Shown: in pieces, positions 10,601-23,600 of the stretch | Layout: every line of letters starts with the position of its first letter | How positions within the stretch are numbered: the first letter of the stretch is position 1 | Position numbers and translations under genes: made by a program | Notes under the pieces: model-generated | The model's database searches: none | What the model was told of the DNA's origin: nothing | What the model saw: the letters and a program-made list of their open reading frames with translations, nothing else | Assembly (NCBI GenBank): GCA_905178155.1 | Contig: CAJINV010000001.1 | Coordinates: 8,631,642-8,695,641 of the forward strand | DNA from: Amoebophrya sp. A120 | Lineage: Eukaryota; Sar; Dinophyceae; Syndiniales; Amoebophryaceae | Length of the DNA: 64,000 nt | Reading direction: 5' to 3'

Positions 10601-12610
10601 GTGGTGTGCGTCCGAAGAAGCGACCACGGCCAAATGCCGACGGGGACGTAGATATGTTGGAAGATGACGCGCAGGAGGAAATGCGGCTGCCCCGAGGCGT
10701 GCGACCCGCAAATACGGGAAGAAACCGGAAGAAACAGCCAAAGAAGCCGAAGAAGGAGGGCGGCGCGCACTACCTGCAGGTCACGCTCGGACCAGACGCG
10801 GCCGTGAAATTCGACGAAGCCAAGAAGACGGTTTTTGTGCGCAATATCGATGTGCACGTGGATGAGCCAGAGCTAGAAAGATTGGTATGGATTTTTGATG
10901 TTTATCGCTTGCTGAATTTCATCAATTTCAAAGGCCAGCTGCACCGACCGATCTTCGTACCCGATTTTGTCAAAGGACACCGTAAAAATAAAAATCCCGA
11001 TGCTTAAGCTTAGACTTAGTCTGTTCCACAATTTTGTGCAGGTTGCCGAGCACGCTGTCCCAGGGTTGCAGGAGGTTCGCGTGGTGCGGGACTTCCGGGG
11101 AAACCCCAAGGGGTGGGCATACCTGGACTTTGACGAGGAAGAGAATGTGCGGCTGTGCTGCGAGAAGCTGCACAACTTGGAACTGCACTCCCGAAAACTG
11201 TTCGCCAAACCCTCGAAACCGACACAGCAACTCTACGAACCCGGGGTCGTCTTCCTGACGAACGTGGCCCGAGGCTTCGACCTCCGCGCCTTTTTCCAGA
11301 CCCAGCACGGCTTAGCCGTCAAGGACGTGCGCTTTTTGTCTTCAGCAGGAGGAGGTGCAGGCGGGAGCCAGAACCTCCACACAAACAGTACGCCGGCCGG
11401 AGGTACTAGCAGTAGTTCTACTTCTGCAACAGGGCTAGTGGAGCATCAAACGTGCAACGCTTTCGTTGAGTTCGAGCAGGAGAGTTCCGTGGAGAAGGCC
11501 ATCCACCTAGAGTCCCTCCCGCCGGAGATCCAGAAAATTGAGCGGTCCATCCCGATGAAGAACCACGAACACAAATACGCGAAGACGCGGAAGGATGCAC
11601 CGGGGGGTTTTAATGACCAGCTGAAGTGGAAGCGGGACCTGGACGCGCTGAAGGCGAAAGCAAAAAACACGCTGTTCGTGAAAAACCTCAATAAGAAAAC
11701 CACCGAGGCCGGGATATCCTGTGTAAAAACGTACCCACACCAGAGTTGTAATGCAAATCTGCATGCTGAAAATGTTTCTCATGCGGAACCCCATGAGAAG
11801 CGTTTTCTAGTCGTGTTTTGCAATTTGTCATGCTCCAATCAGCATGGTATGCTAGATCTGTGATGCTGCTGAGCTAGCTCAAACAGCACTACACTACGAA
11901 TCCAAATTTGTCATGCAAAACAGCCAAAACTTGTGGATTTGTCTAGCCGATTCCCCATCTTGACTATGGTGTGGGTACGTTTTTACTCAGGATACGGGAT
12001 CCGGCAGCACTTTGCGTTGTACGGCGAAATCACGCAGATTGCCCTGATGAAGAACGAGCACGGAAAAAACAAGGGCTTCGGCTTTCTGGAGCTGAAAACC
12101 GCTGAAGAGGCGGCGGCGGCGCTACAATTGAATAATTCGGACCTCGACGGGCGGAAAATCAACGTGGCAATATCGGACCGCCCGATCACCAACAAAAAGG
12201 AGCAGGCGGAAACAACAAGCACTGCTCGAGTGGCACTGGTAGTCGACCGCAGTGAAGACGGACAGATGTTGGGAAAGTCGGGAAAGAATGACTTTGGACA
12301 AAAAAAAGGGCCGTTTGACAAGAACGCGAGCAAAGGGAAAGACGGCAAGAAAGGGGGCTTTGGGAAAGACGGAAAGAAAAAAGGCGGAAAAAACAGTGAC
12401 TTCAAGGGCGCAAAGAAGGTCGGCGGCAAAGAAAACAAAGGTTCGGTTAAGTCCAAGGACAAAGGCGGCATGAAAAAAGGCTTCTATGCGGGCTCAGAAC
12501 AACCCGAAACCGCAACCGGAGCAGCTCCGATGGAGGGCGTGGAGGAAGGAAGTGGCGTTGCGTCCGCTCCAATGTCCAACGCTGATTTTCGAAAATTCCT
12601 GATGGATTAG
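7696..12610 (+). CDS. SART3: SART3/Prp24-type U4/U6 snRNP recycling factor
   Basis: Proposed exons are 7696-10884, 11042-11714 and 12000-12610, giving about 1,490 residues. The first intron is GT-AG; the second is an introner. The N-terminal 1,000 residues are acidic and then alpha-helical in the manner of HAT repeats. Three RRMs follow: RNP-like KTVFVRNI near 1044, VVFLTNV near 1140 and NTLFVKNL near 1270 with RNP1 KGFGFLEL. The tail is Lys/Gly-rich and the last residues are SNADFRKFLMD, the LSm2-8-binding signature that ends Prp24 and SART3. The protein should anneal U4 and U6 snRNA after splicing. Length is larger than human SART3. The ATG at 7639 would add 19 residues. The introner splits the third RRM exactly between helix and loop, and removing it restores an uninterrupted RRM (TTEA-GIRQHF). 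Confidence 0.9.
11715..11994. mobile_element. Introner, type A, in SART3-like gene
   Basis: 280 bp. The ends are inverted repeats of about 32 bases with two mismatches, opening TATCCTG, then GTAAAAACGT, CCCACACC and AGAGT-like bases. A 5-bp direct repeat CGGGA flanks it (11710-11714 and 11995-11999). Cutting out the element plus one repeat joins GCC GGG A to TC CGG and restores RRM3. No placement of the junction inside the repeat gives GT-AG. The interior repeats TTGTNATGC-like words. It is related end to end to the elements at 14155 and 59267. Confidence 0.93.
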
Positions 12611-14154
12611 TAGTAAGACTTCCCTAGCGTGTGTGATATTTCGCAAAGATTGTTGTTTCTAAAGCAGAAACCACACAACTATGATCTATCAATGGCGCAC
12701 GCAGAACGGTTCAGTGTTTTTTTCTTGAGATTATCGCAAGGTCGAAGGTACGAGATGAAGATGGCGATGCCAATGCCCACATCAACCCCACTTTTTTTTC
12801 AGCGCGTGGTGTTCTCCGTCGCATGTTTGTTCCTCGTGCTCAAACACTAAAAAGAAGAAAGCGGCCCCCGTTGTCCTATGACGACCCCACTTTTAAGTCC
12901 GAAGCGGCAGCGGTTCGCAGAATTTTTGTGAATCAGCAAGAACGTCGTAGTAGATAGCTTCCGGCCGAGGAAAGCCCTACTAACCTGTTACTGCTCCCTT
13001 CTCTGTGCAAAGGCAAGAACCGCAACCGCGGCTAAAAGCTCTCACTTGAGATGATCTCTCCCGATCCTCTTGTAGTCGCGTAGAAGATCGAGCGGTGGAT
13101 CCTCGTTGTAGAAGGTCTTTCTTGTCCACCCCACGAGGAAAGGACGTGTACTTTTTGCAATGACACTTGGGATGCGCCAGCACCCGATTCACGCTGACAA
13201 CGATAAGTACCCTTGCGGTATGGCAGCTGTATCAGTTCGAAAGCAACAACAGTGCCTGATGCAGCTGCGTATGTTTTTGTGAGTAAGTTGATTTGGACAG
13301 AAAGAAATGAGTCTAGTTTCCGAAATTCCGATAATTGAAGGTCCCCTCCTTCGAAACTCGAACGACAACTACTAACGCATTATAGCATTATAGCATCTGC
13401 GGGTCTCCCTCAACCCTTTCCTCTCATAGTCATTGTCAATCGTTTACTTCACCCGTTTTGCTTTTGTGTATCTTTTCGTTGAAGGTCGATCACGGATATC
13501 CAGCTCTAGATCTACCACGGCATACCCATTTTCAAATGGGTAGACGTAGATGGAAGTGTTGTAGTGTAGACGCGTTACAGAGTAGATCTAGCAGCCTGTA
13601 GTTTCATCATGATGATAATGTAGACTCTGAGGAGAAAATGAAATAAGTAAAGAAATAAAGAAAAAGGGAACAGCAACAGCACTCGTCACGACATATGTTG
13701 CTCGTTGAAAAAAAAATGGCGTAGGATACCGTACCGGTGGCTGAGTAGGCTTCTGGTAAATGGCCGAAGCTTTCCAATCGGACATTCGCATTGACGCGAA
13801 GCAGAAAAGGAATGGCGCACTTTTGAAGAATTTTGCGACAGCCACAACTTGGACAAGCGGCGCTTTTATTCCGTGCTACAAATACAATCCTGAAGGAATC
13901 TTCACAAACTTGAATGTATTGTTCCCAGTGAAGACACCAGTAGAAATAAAGCAAACAACATCGTCACAAAGACCAAAATCGTATCAACTACGGCACGAAA
14001 ACCACGTCGAGAGGAACGTAATCATCGCCCCCCTAGCCCGCGATAATTCGGGAAAATTGCGGCGTCTTCCTCGGGCGTTTCGGCCGGTCTGGCCCGTAGC
14101 CAGGTAGGTGGAGGAGGCAAGCGTTCAGGGAGTCCTAGCAGCCACGACGCGGTG
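12611..14154. other. Intergenic, 1.5 kb
   Basis: No gene is supported. A frame at 13760-14107 starting at an ATG shows no recognisable composition or motif and runs into the next intergenic part. A tight hairpin, ACCCATTT/AAATGGGT with a 2-base loop, lies near 13526-13543. The rest is unremarkable. Confidence 0.5.
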
Positions 14155-14454
14155 TATCCTGAGCAACAACGTTCCCACGCCAGAGTTATCATGCAGGAGA
14201 TTTGCATTTGATGAGATGCAAAGACAGGAAGACGTGTAAATGTAATGCGTATGCCTACGACGAGGGCCATTTCCGGTCGCGTTAGGGCCATTTCGTAATG
14301 CTGTAAACGCGATGTCGATACATGATTGGCCCTTGCTAAACTGCACTACTACAATAGAGAGAGGAACTTGTCACGCGTGACGCCCAAAGTTCCTGGATTT
14401 GTCTTGCAGATTGCTCATCTTGACTCTGGGGTGGGGACTTTTTTGCTCAGGATA
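14155..14454. mobile_element. Introner, type A, just upstream of a start codon
   Basis: 300 bp, opening TATCCTGAGCAA and closing TTTTTTGCTCAGGATA. The terminal repeats match at about 28 of 32 positions. It shares inner words with the elements at 11715 and 59267 (a CACTAC block, GGATTTGT and CTTGACTCTGG). No convincing 5-bp direct repeat flanks it (CGGTG left, CAGTT right). Its right end lies 11 bases before the ATG at 14466, so it may be an intron of the 5' UTR, or interrupt an N-terminal exon not recognised here. Confidence 0.85.
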
Positions 14455-14465
14455 CAGTTGTCAGT

Positions 14466-17400
14466 ATGGCTACCCTGTACGTGGAGCTCCGGCACCAGGC
14501 GGACGCGGTCGGCCCCAGTAGAAGTGCTAGCAGCCCCAGCAGTCCTGCAGGATCCTCGGGCGTAGTTCGCCCGGCCGCCGCGGCCGGGGAAGTTGTAGAC
14601 CCGCCAGCGGAAGCAGGCGGGGCAGCGAGAGCAACGCCGAAGGCCGCCGCTACAGGGAACACGAATTTGACGACTAAACAGGAAAATGACCGAATAAGAA
14701 ATACCCCGAGGGTAATCCGCGTGGAATTCCCCGAGAACGACCCGCGGGTGAAGAAAAGTGGGCAGCAGAGGATCATCGAGCGGGAGGCTTTGCTGCTGCA
14801 GTTGGAACGGGACCACGGCATCCCGCCCCTGGCGTGCGATGTGTACGCCAACATTCCGGGCAGACAGGTAAAGGAGCAGGTGGAGGACCGATTTGTATTG
14901 TGCAAAAAGGATCTCAACGCTGATCACGACTCGGACGAGCCGCACAATCCGAAGAGACCCCGGTCCTCGGGCTCTACCGGCGCCAATGGAGCCATGGACG
15001 CGAAGGGTGGAACCGAGGCGGCCAAAGCAGTACCCGTAGCGGGGGCCGCAGCAGAGGCCCCGGCCGCAGTAAAACCGGAGGAGGCGCAGCAGCCGGCGAA
15101 AGAGAAAAAATCTTATGTACTTCGCTGATTTGAACTTGTATATTGATTGTAGTACTACTTCTAGATCCGATTCAGCTAACCAAAGAAGGTGACATGCATC
15201 GTGAATCTAGTTGAGAGACATGAATATTGAAGAAATGTGTTTCTAGAATGCTATAAAACTCTCGTACTGCTGTAAACGCGATCGCGCCAAGGAGAATTGA
15301 ACGACGAGCTTGCAGCGTCACACAGAGATTTTTTTTTAACAGGCCTCGAAGATCGTCGACAACGTGCGTACCTTGCGTGGCATGGCAAATAACATGTTCG
15401 GCACTAACGGCGACGCCCAGGACCAGCTCTCCACACGGCCGAATAGTGGTATTCTGCTACTGTCGGACAGTTTATTCATTGGGTTGGAAAATTTTGAAGG
15501 GAGACCGACAAAGAGAAATACGATGCATGACCAACTTGAACATAGAGATTAAGGCCTCTTCAAACACAAGGTATGAGCACCCGGCCCAGCACGGCGGGCA
15601 CGGCGGAGTTTCCCGTCGAAGGTAAAATTGTGTACGACCTCAAGACAAAGCACCTCTTGACAAGAGGCAAAACTATAGATACAAAGGCATGGATTCCCAT
15701 TGACCTCTTCTGCTCCGCTGCGCCTGGGGATCTTGCGACCCAGATCAACAGCATCATGGCCATCGGCGACATCGCAGAACACTGCAAGGCTTACGTACAG
15801 AAAATTGAAATTGCATTTTGATTTCACAGTAGACGACCCGACAGTGACGACAGAGACGCAGACTTCAATAATTGTCATTGCTGCTTTTTTTTACTAGCAG
15901 GGAAAGTAAGAATCTGAATCACAATCAATTGTGACAATGAATATGAACCCTTTCCAGGTGTATCTGCGCCTCTGGACAGAATCGTATGGCGAGGAACTTT
16001 GGGCCAGAGTAGAAGAGCCACTTACCAAAGAGGATCAAGAGATCGGCCTGGCAAAGGATACGATCAACCAGATTCACAAAAGTGAATTTGTACGGGAAAA
16101 CAAAGCCCATCCCTAACACGACCGCGCACGAATAAACTTGCATAGGTCAACATGCTTGCAGTAGTCTCACACATGCGACGAGGGCCGACTGGCTCGTTAA
16201 ATTCCTTCGTGTATGGTATCATGTCGTCGTGTATCGAGGGTCCCGGGAGCTTGAGCAATCAAGAACTTCTTGTGCGCGAGTTGTATGCCGCGATGGACTA
16301 GGTTTTTGTTGATAATATTTTCCGAACAACATGCTTCAGCCGATATCGGAGTACTTCATAGCGGGCGCCTCGAAGAATCGCAGTCATTATCTCATGCAAG
16401 AGTACCAGTATACGCCGCCCACCGCGGAAGAAAAGGACGACCCCACCCTGGGGGAGGCCGCAAGGGAACGAGCGAGAGCTGGGCGTGAGCAACTTACGTA
16501 CCATGAGTTCTTGCGGTGCGTGTTCTTGTCCACCATGGAGGTCTCGAACGATTTTCAGAATGCGCACTGGAAAGACATGCCCAGTCTCAAGCCCATGCAG
16601 CTGGCCTGTCTGGTATACCGACCTCTGGCTGAAATTTGCAGAGTCATCGGGTACTATAGTCTTGTACGCAGTTCGTTTTGTTGTAAAAACTTTTCTTCGA
16701 CGTCGTTTAACACAAGCACAAAATAATCCTCGCAGAAAGGGAAAAACTGCACCATAATAAATGCACCATGACCACCAGTTTCCAGTTTGCGTTTATTTTT
16801 GTTTTATCTGGTGGGTGCCCAGCCAGCGCAAGCCCGTACAATAATTTTCCATCATGTTCATGCAGCTTTGGCCGCCGAGTGCTTCAGATCCTCATCAATG
16901 CGCCCAAGGACGCGGACATCGCTGTGCAGGACCGCTATAAGTACCTGGGAAGGACTAAGAAGGGAAAACCCGTGTGCACGGAAGAGCCCTGGCACATGTG
17001 CACCCCTGAGTGGAGGAAGAAAAAGCTGCGGGAATACTTCAAACTCGGTATGCATTTCGGCACGTCCTCGTTGATCATGACTGTGATTGCGTGCCATTTT
17101 CTTTTTCCCCCCTCGTATGCGTAGATTGCGATCAGCTTTGTCTATCCCTTTGCGTTTGTTTTTGGTTCGAAGCTCACGTTGCTCCGCACTCCTGATCTTG
17201 ATGTTGTTCAGAGCCAAGAATTATGAAGAGATGCTTTTATTCATCTACTCATTTCCACAGGAACCGAAGCAGGTCATCGTGTCGACTTCTGGGACCAAGG
17301 GCTGACATCGACACCAATACAAGTGTACGAATTGGCGACTGCAATCCTTCACTGCTTGTATCTCAATTCCGGAATCTTTCCCGCTTCATCAACTGCAGCG

Positions 17401-19552
17401 ACGAATGCGTACTAAAATGAGTTGGTGTTCTTGTAGAGCAGGAGCTTTCTGTAATAATATCACGGCTGTGATGTACATCTAGTTCAAATACGGAAATGGA
17501 CCTATACAATAGATACCAATCGACTTTAACCCGAATCACGGTTGAATCTCAATAAACTTCCTGGTTGGGCGATGGAGACAATGAAAAAAGAACTTGAACA
17601 AGCAGTACGCTAAAACTGCGACAAGAGCACGATCATTTTTGCTCCCCTCCTCGCTTTTCGCAGCGAAGAAGGTAAGAAGTGATGAACCTTTCATTTCTTA
17701 TGGACCAAAAAAACCACTGCAGAGCTTCGTCTCCGGTGTCGCTCGGCACACCGACAAGTACCAATAACGCGCAGCTTTTTCCGGGGGCCGCGACCAGCGG
17801 ACTGGTGAGCGAAGATGTCGAGATGACCGCTGCGGGCAGCGAGTTTATTTCGTGCGACGAGGGAAGCACGGCGACGAGCCAGACCAAGGAGGCTGCTGCG
17901 GCCACCGCAGCGGCCAAGGCAAGGAGGAGAAAGTACCTGCAGATTTTGCTTCCCGACTACGCCCGGCTAGTGTTAAACTTGGTCGCGGAGCACAAAGAGG
18001 CGCAAAGGCACAAGCAAAACAGCTACAACAGAGGTGGTAATAACCGACAGGACGACGAGCAGCGAGAAAAGGTGTACAAGAGCCTGATGAAGCAGACGAG
18101 GGAGCTGGTCGAGAAGCTCTGCAAAAGTCTCCCCGCAGGTGAGCCCGCAGCGGTGAGCGCCAAGGCCTCTCCGGTAAGTAAAGCGGCTAGTAGCGCCGGC
18201 GCATCCAAAGACAGCGCCGCTGGTAGCGGGGGACCTCCCTCGGTCGAACAAACACAACTGGAGGCAGGGTTGCTGCTCGCGTTGGAAGACGCACCTATGT
18301 TGCGGCTCAAGGATTTTATCGACGTAGCTACCCTGGTCATGTGGGTCGAGGGAAAGCAGGACAGCGAAGGTTGGCAGAAAACAAGGCAAACCTTCCTGAA
18401 AGTGCTCTTCAAGCGAACGGTATTAATACAAATTCATGATAGAGACCGATGTTGATGGTCGTCCCTCGTCGTGATTCGATCGTAAGCTGAATTTTTGTGC
18501 TCTGAACCAATGGGACTATCACCATTTTTGCGCACAGTTCTTGTAGTAAGAAAAGACTGCTGCAATAATTGCAAACTGCTGCAAATGCAATTGCAAACAG
18601 TCAAATCGTGCGAACTTTGAAAATCAAAAGCCTTTTTGAGGTAAAACATTTATGACTGTGTGTCACAGGCGAACCATTTTTGCACGGAGGCCGACAAAGT
18701 GATCAAATGGGAAAAGAAAGTGAAGGTGGACGAGGTGGAGGACTTGTGTGGAAAAATCGAGAAAATGCCACCACCCTTCCAGGAGTACAATGCGAGCAGG
18801 GCACGGTTCGATAAGCAAAGGGCGCACCGCTGCGAACATGTATTGCCAACTAGATTTTGCTTTGTTTTTCGGGAACTCACAAGTAGAGTATAAGGCGAAA
18901 TAAACGAATGACTTGGAATGCCATCCTCAGCGCCGAAAATGAATTAAGTAAGTAATTCGGGTGGTACAGAAACCGCGTTGAGTTTTGTTATGCTGACCGT
19001 AGGAATCGTAATCGAAATGAAAAAACGTTTTAGGACCGCGTTCTGTCCGCGTTTCATTACGAATGGAGCAGTGCAGATTTTTTCACCATGCACTGGATTT
19101 TGGACGTGGACAAGTTCGGCATTGTGACGCAGGCGTGGAAGGATGATATGGCTCACCGCATCTTTGAAAAGACGGAACAGGAGCGAGTGCGCCGGTTTAC
19201 CACGGGCGGCCAGGATGGATGGGATCAGTGGTGCGTGGTGATATACGACAGAATCAAGGAAAGACTGAGCGGTGCGCAAGATCAGGTCGCCTTGCTTTCC
19301 GATATCATCCAAACCGGGCACCAGAACTTTTCGGTTACTCTTGCCCTGAAAAATGGCAATCCCTCGTACGGGGACCCGGCGACACACTACAAAAATATGT
19401 TGCGCCGCGACTTCGGAGAAAATATCCGGAGTATCAAGCATAACGACGGTGAAGAAGAAAAGACCAGCTCGAACGAACAGCAAATGGAGGTCGAGAACAT
19501 GGACACCCCAACAAACGTCATTGGACCGCAGCTCCCGCCGATGGAGGATTGA
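14466..19552 (+). CDS. Ten-exon gene of unknown function, about 1,028 residues
   Basis: Exons consistent in frame: 14466-15116, 15343-15445, 15571-15794, 15958-16089, 16340-16663, 16888-17047, 17261-17324, 17723-18419, 18669-18882 and 19035-19552. All nine introns fit GT-AG; the second and last donor sites are the least sure. The product is soluble and mostly helical: an Ala-rich start, a charged stretch (RVIRVEFPENDPRVKKSG), a segment LTYHEFLRCVFLSTMEVSND, a cysteine-containing PWHMCTPEWRKKKLREYF, a basic linker after residue 540, and a C-terminal part with GWDQWCVVIYDRIKERLSGA, ending NVIGPQLPPMED. I do not recognise the family. Its all-helical look suggests a scaffold in a large complex, which is only an impression. 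The true N-terminus may lie upstream of the introner at 14155. Confidence 0.65.
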
Positions 19553-20666
19553 ACGGGAGTTGCGATTTTCTCCTCAATGATAAAGATATAGGAATGAAAG
19601 CGGCACGGCCACTTGCAAGTGGCTTCTTTAAACCACGTCGGCTACTATTTGACTACAGATTGATTTTTACGCTAGATTGATTATGACATCACCTTTTCAT
19701 GGTTTATTTCTGTCTGTCTCTCTGTTACCTACTTACGAAGAACAGACGCTCGGTTTTTCTCAGTTTTATTTGGGTCACTTGTGCGACGAAAACGGTTTAT
19801 TTTGAAAGCGCGAAGGTAAACATTTTGCGAACAAAAATTCCCAGCAACATTGGGTGGCACGTTGGTTGGTATGAATTGCCTATCACATATTAGCGACATG
19901 GTATCATGGTTCAAAGAAAGAATTTCGAACTACGAAATGTATTTTTGTGTACTACGCAACTTCCACAACCTTCAGAAAAGGATTTTTCTTCACCACATAG
20001 TTCGATACTTAAATGAAATCCGTATCTGACCATGTGATAGGGAAAGAATGAATAATGACATGACAACATCATCCCTGACTTTTTTCGCTACGAAGGAATG
20101 ACGTTGTAGGCAAAGACAGGAGAAATGTTTCATCCCTCACGAAAAGCTTTCGCCCACCGAAGAATTTGCACGACCGAACAAGCATTTTTACCATGCGGAG
20201 AGTTCCAAGCAGGGACAGGGTATCTGTTCAGCCTCTCGATGGACGCAGCCGCGCGCGTCGTCCTTTCGATGACTTTATGCAAATTTTTAATGGAGCCTGA
20301 ACTTTGCCTTTGGCGCCTGCGTTTCAAGGAACTTATGGAGTCTCATGGAATGCGAAAGCGATATTCGTGGTGGTCATCGTGAAGCGTCGAAAGTAACCAG
20401 GAGGATTGCTGATGAACCTAAGGACACGATTTTTGTTTGCAACGTTTATACCACATCATAACCATTTTTTCACCATTGCTCGCACACTGATTTAATCATG
20501 ATCTTCTTACCCAGGAACCAGGCCTGTAGCGAAGTAATGTAAGAAAAACAACGGGTGGAGCCAGTTGCTTTTTGACGTTTTGTGCATATAATTCTCGACG
20601 CCTGTCTAATGAAATATTATGTCGCCAGCATGTGTATTAAGTGAGTAAGAAAGTCAAAGTATCTTG
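19553..20666. other. Intergenic, 1.1 kb
   Basis: Contains a perfect palindrome at 19608-19623. A frame of 85 codons at 20125-20382 starts at an ATG but shows no motif and is not called. Otherwise AT-rich with nothing identified. Confidence 0.5.
19608..19623. repeat. 16-bp perfect palindrome, 3' flank
   Basis: GCCACTTGCAAGTGGC equals its own reverse complement. It begins 56 bases after the stop codon of the ten-exon gene and is followed by TTCTTTAAA. It could form a short 3' UTR hairpin or be a dimeric protein site. Confidence 0.6.
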
Positions 20667-23600
20667 ATGGTCGTTGCCAAGTCCGCGGGGCCTTCATCGC
20701 CCGAGATGAGTATAGCGGAGCGCATTTCCTCGTGCTCGAGCTCGTCCACCGGTGAGCCTCCGGGCCTACCGCGAGAGGAACGCACCGCGAGCGGTGTGAT
20801 TGTAGAGAGTGCGACACAGCTTCCCCCAGATCCAGTCCGGAGTAGAAGCGGTAGCAAGTCGCGTCACTCGCTCGCCGCGATGCTGGCGCCACAGCAACAC
20901 TCTTCCAGGTAAGTAAGTATGCGGTTCCCGTATCCATCTGGCTTTCTGTGACTACTTTTATTTTTCGGGGAATGCGATTGCGATCCTTCATCCTTGCATT
21001 TGGATCTGCTTTCTTTGTATCCGAGCTTGTTCGGGAAATGAAAAAATGCTCGTGCCTCGTGCTTGTCTGTCTTCTTCTTCACCCAAGATCAAGAACAAAA
21101 CTTGCAACCATTGTAGGGCAGGACCCGTTTCTGAAACGCAGTACGTTGGGAGTGGATGTCGAAAATGCGGGCTTGCCATTGCCACCGGGGTGCCCTTCAT
21201 AATCGAAAGCCTCTCCGGGGATCGCTACCACCAGGAGTGCTTTCTCTGCATTGCTTGCGGGAAGCAGGTAGTCCAAATCCAAAAAGCTTAGCACAACTGT
21301 TGACTAGCGCTCTTGGAAATGAATGCGTAGTTTGAACGTAATATTTCTCTTTCTACTGGACAAGTTCTTCTTGTAAACAAAGTTAATGCCACCTGCTTCA
21401 TCTCGTCTCACGTCGAGCATATGCATATCGATATGTATCAGGTTGACGGAGTGGAGTACAAGCCAACGCCTGAGGGCCCGCAGTGCCTCGAGTGCGCGCT
21501 TCCCCAGTGCCACCAGTGCAAAAATCTGATTCTTGGCACGGTGTGCATCGCGAAAACGCCAGACAACGAGGAGCTGCACTTTCACACGCAGTGCCTGCGG
21601 TGCATCAAGTGCGGACACGGGATCCAGCACAAATACAAAGCGGGCCCCGACGGGTTCCTCTGTCGCAGCTGTGCCAACCCGCACTGCGAGCGCTGCCGGA
21701 AGATCATCGACGGCGGGAGTCAGTACTTTTTGGACGCAGCCACGAAGGCCCCGACGTGCGCCGATTGCCACCGTGCGCTAGTTGGAGCGCCGTCCTCCGC
21801 GGAGCTGCAGTATCCGAGCGCGACCACGGAGGTGACAACGACCACCACGCGCAGCAGAACGCCGCTGGATCAGAATTTATTTCCAATGTCCTCGAGCAGC
21901 TCGTCCTCCTCGAGAGCGGGTCCCGGATTTATTTTCCCATCGACGGGAAAAAGTGCCACTTCAACGACGACCACCAGGGCGGAGCGGCGCCCGGTCAGCA
22001 CGGCCTACTACGCGGTTGTGGCTCCGCCGGAGAGCAACGTGGTTCTGTACGATGAGGATTTGATTGAGCAAAAAGCGGAGGACGGAGTTGTTCCTATTAG
22101 AGAGGCGGAACAACCCGCTGCTGCCCCCGTGTCCTCTACGACGTTCACCACAACGACAGTAGAACATCAGAACCCCACTTCGCACGAGCCAGGGAGGCCG
22201 ACGAGGCCTGTCAACAACAACATCCCTGATGCAGGAGATGAAGCTAGTGGGTCCTATCCAAGGTACGTGCTGGAGGAACAGAAACAGACGTTCACCTCGT
22301 CAAATCCCGGGGCTCCGGACCGTGGCTTCGACAGCGCGCCTACCTTCGCGCCGCCGCTCTCATCCGCATCAACAGCCCGCGTGTACAACTATCGCACTGT
22401 AGACGGCCCGCCGGCACAGATACCGTTGCACCAGCCCCGGCCTAACGATATTAATAGAGATTTCAATGGGGCGCCGTGCGGTCCTCGCGACCGAAGTGAA
22501 ATGCCGTCAAGTTCTTTCGCGCGGCACGACGAGCAAGTCGTCCAGCACGAATTTGCTCCTCCTCTGTCCTCTAGACGGGGATCAGTGGAACTAGTGGAAG
22601 TGCGCACGGTTCCACGCGCCACACAGCAGGTGGTCCGGCAGCAAGGTTGTGAAACCATCACGACTGCGGAACCGCAGAGAGCAGTGACTGAAGAGGTGAC
22701 ACGGGTGCTCCCGAAAAGCAATGCTCGGACCGGTGTTGAACCTCCACCGGTTCTCGTGAGGAGGGAAGAACATTTCACGAGTTTGACTGCGAACGGACAG
22801 CCGCCGCGTGGTGCTAATATCGCATCACCGCGGACAAGTGTTGGGACTGGCACTGCAGAGCGAGCCGTCTTTCTCCCGCCCAGCCGAGAGCCTGTAGTAT
22901 CCACTGCCCGCACGGCTCCTTCCCGTGGTCCACCCAGGGCAACGCCGGTGGAGTTCAGTTCTAGCACAACGACTACTTCTTACGGCGCCCCGCAGCTTCC
23001 GTCTCGGCACGAGCGCGGCACCGACTTCTACCCGGAAAAAAGTCGCCCAGCTGCAGCGGTTCCACCAGAGTACACCAGCACCACGACACGGGAAGTGCTT
23101 CTCGACACCACGCCCCGCCCGCGAGCAGTCGATCATCAGCCCGTCGTACGGACTTACCCGCCGTCGTCGTTCCCCAGCGGCCGCCCGCGAGGACCTGCGC
23201 AGGAGTACAACTTCTATGCGCGTCCAGAAGTGGCTGTGGCGCAGCCCCAGCCCGGACCCGGGGTTCTGGGGACCGAGCATACAACGGCCTCGTACCCGCC
23301 TCCGTCGAGGTCGTCTGCACCGCCCACCACATACGCCTATGCCCCAGAAACCGGATTGCATGCACACCATGAAGATGATGGAGCAGCCTATAATAATCGG
23401 GGAGACCTACTACGACCTGACGAACACTTGATGTTCCCTGGAACGAGACGCAGTAGCAAAGATACAGATGAGCAGACCCGATTCTACTATCCGACGAATC
23501 CGCTTCCGCACACAGTTGTGCACGATCAGTCGGAAGCCTTCCCCTTTCAGGGAGAGGCACCACCAACGAGTTCCTACGGCGCTCCTGGGAATCCGCCGCG

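Noticed and set aside
14095-14104. CCGTAGCCA, resembling the start of the dinoflagellate spliced leader
   Set aside because: The following bases do not continue the leader (no TTTTGGCTCAAG), so the match is too short; no leader relic was found by eye elsewhere.
13760-14107. 115-codon frame before the type A introner at 14155, as a first exon of the ten-exon gene
   Set aside because: No in-frame join to 14466 could be found and composition is not exon-like.
20125-20382. 85-codon frame with ATG
   Set aside because: No motif, AT-rich surroundings, no splice partners; could be chance.
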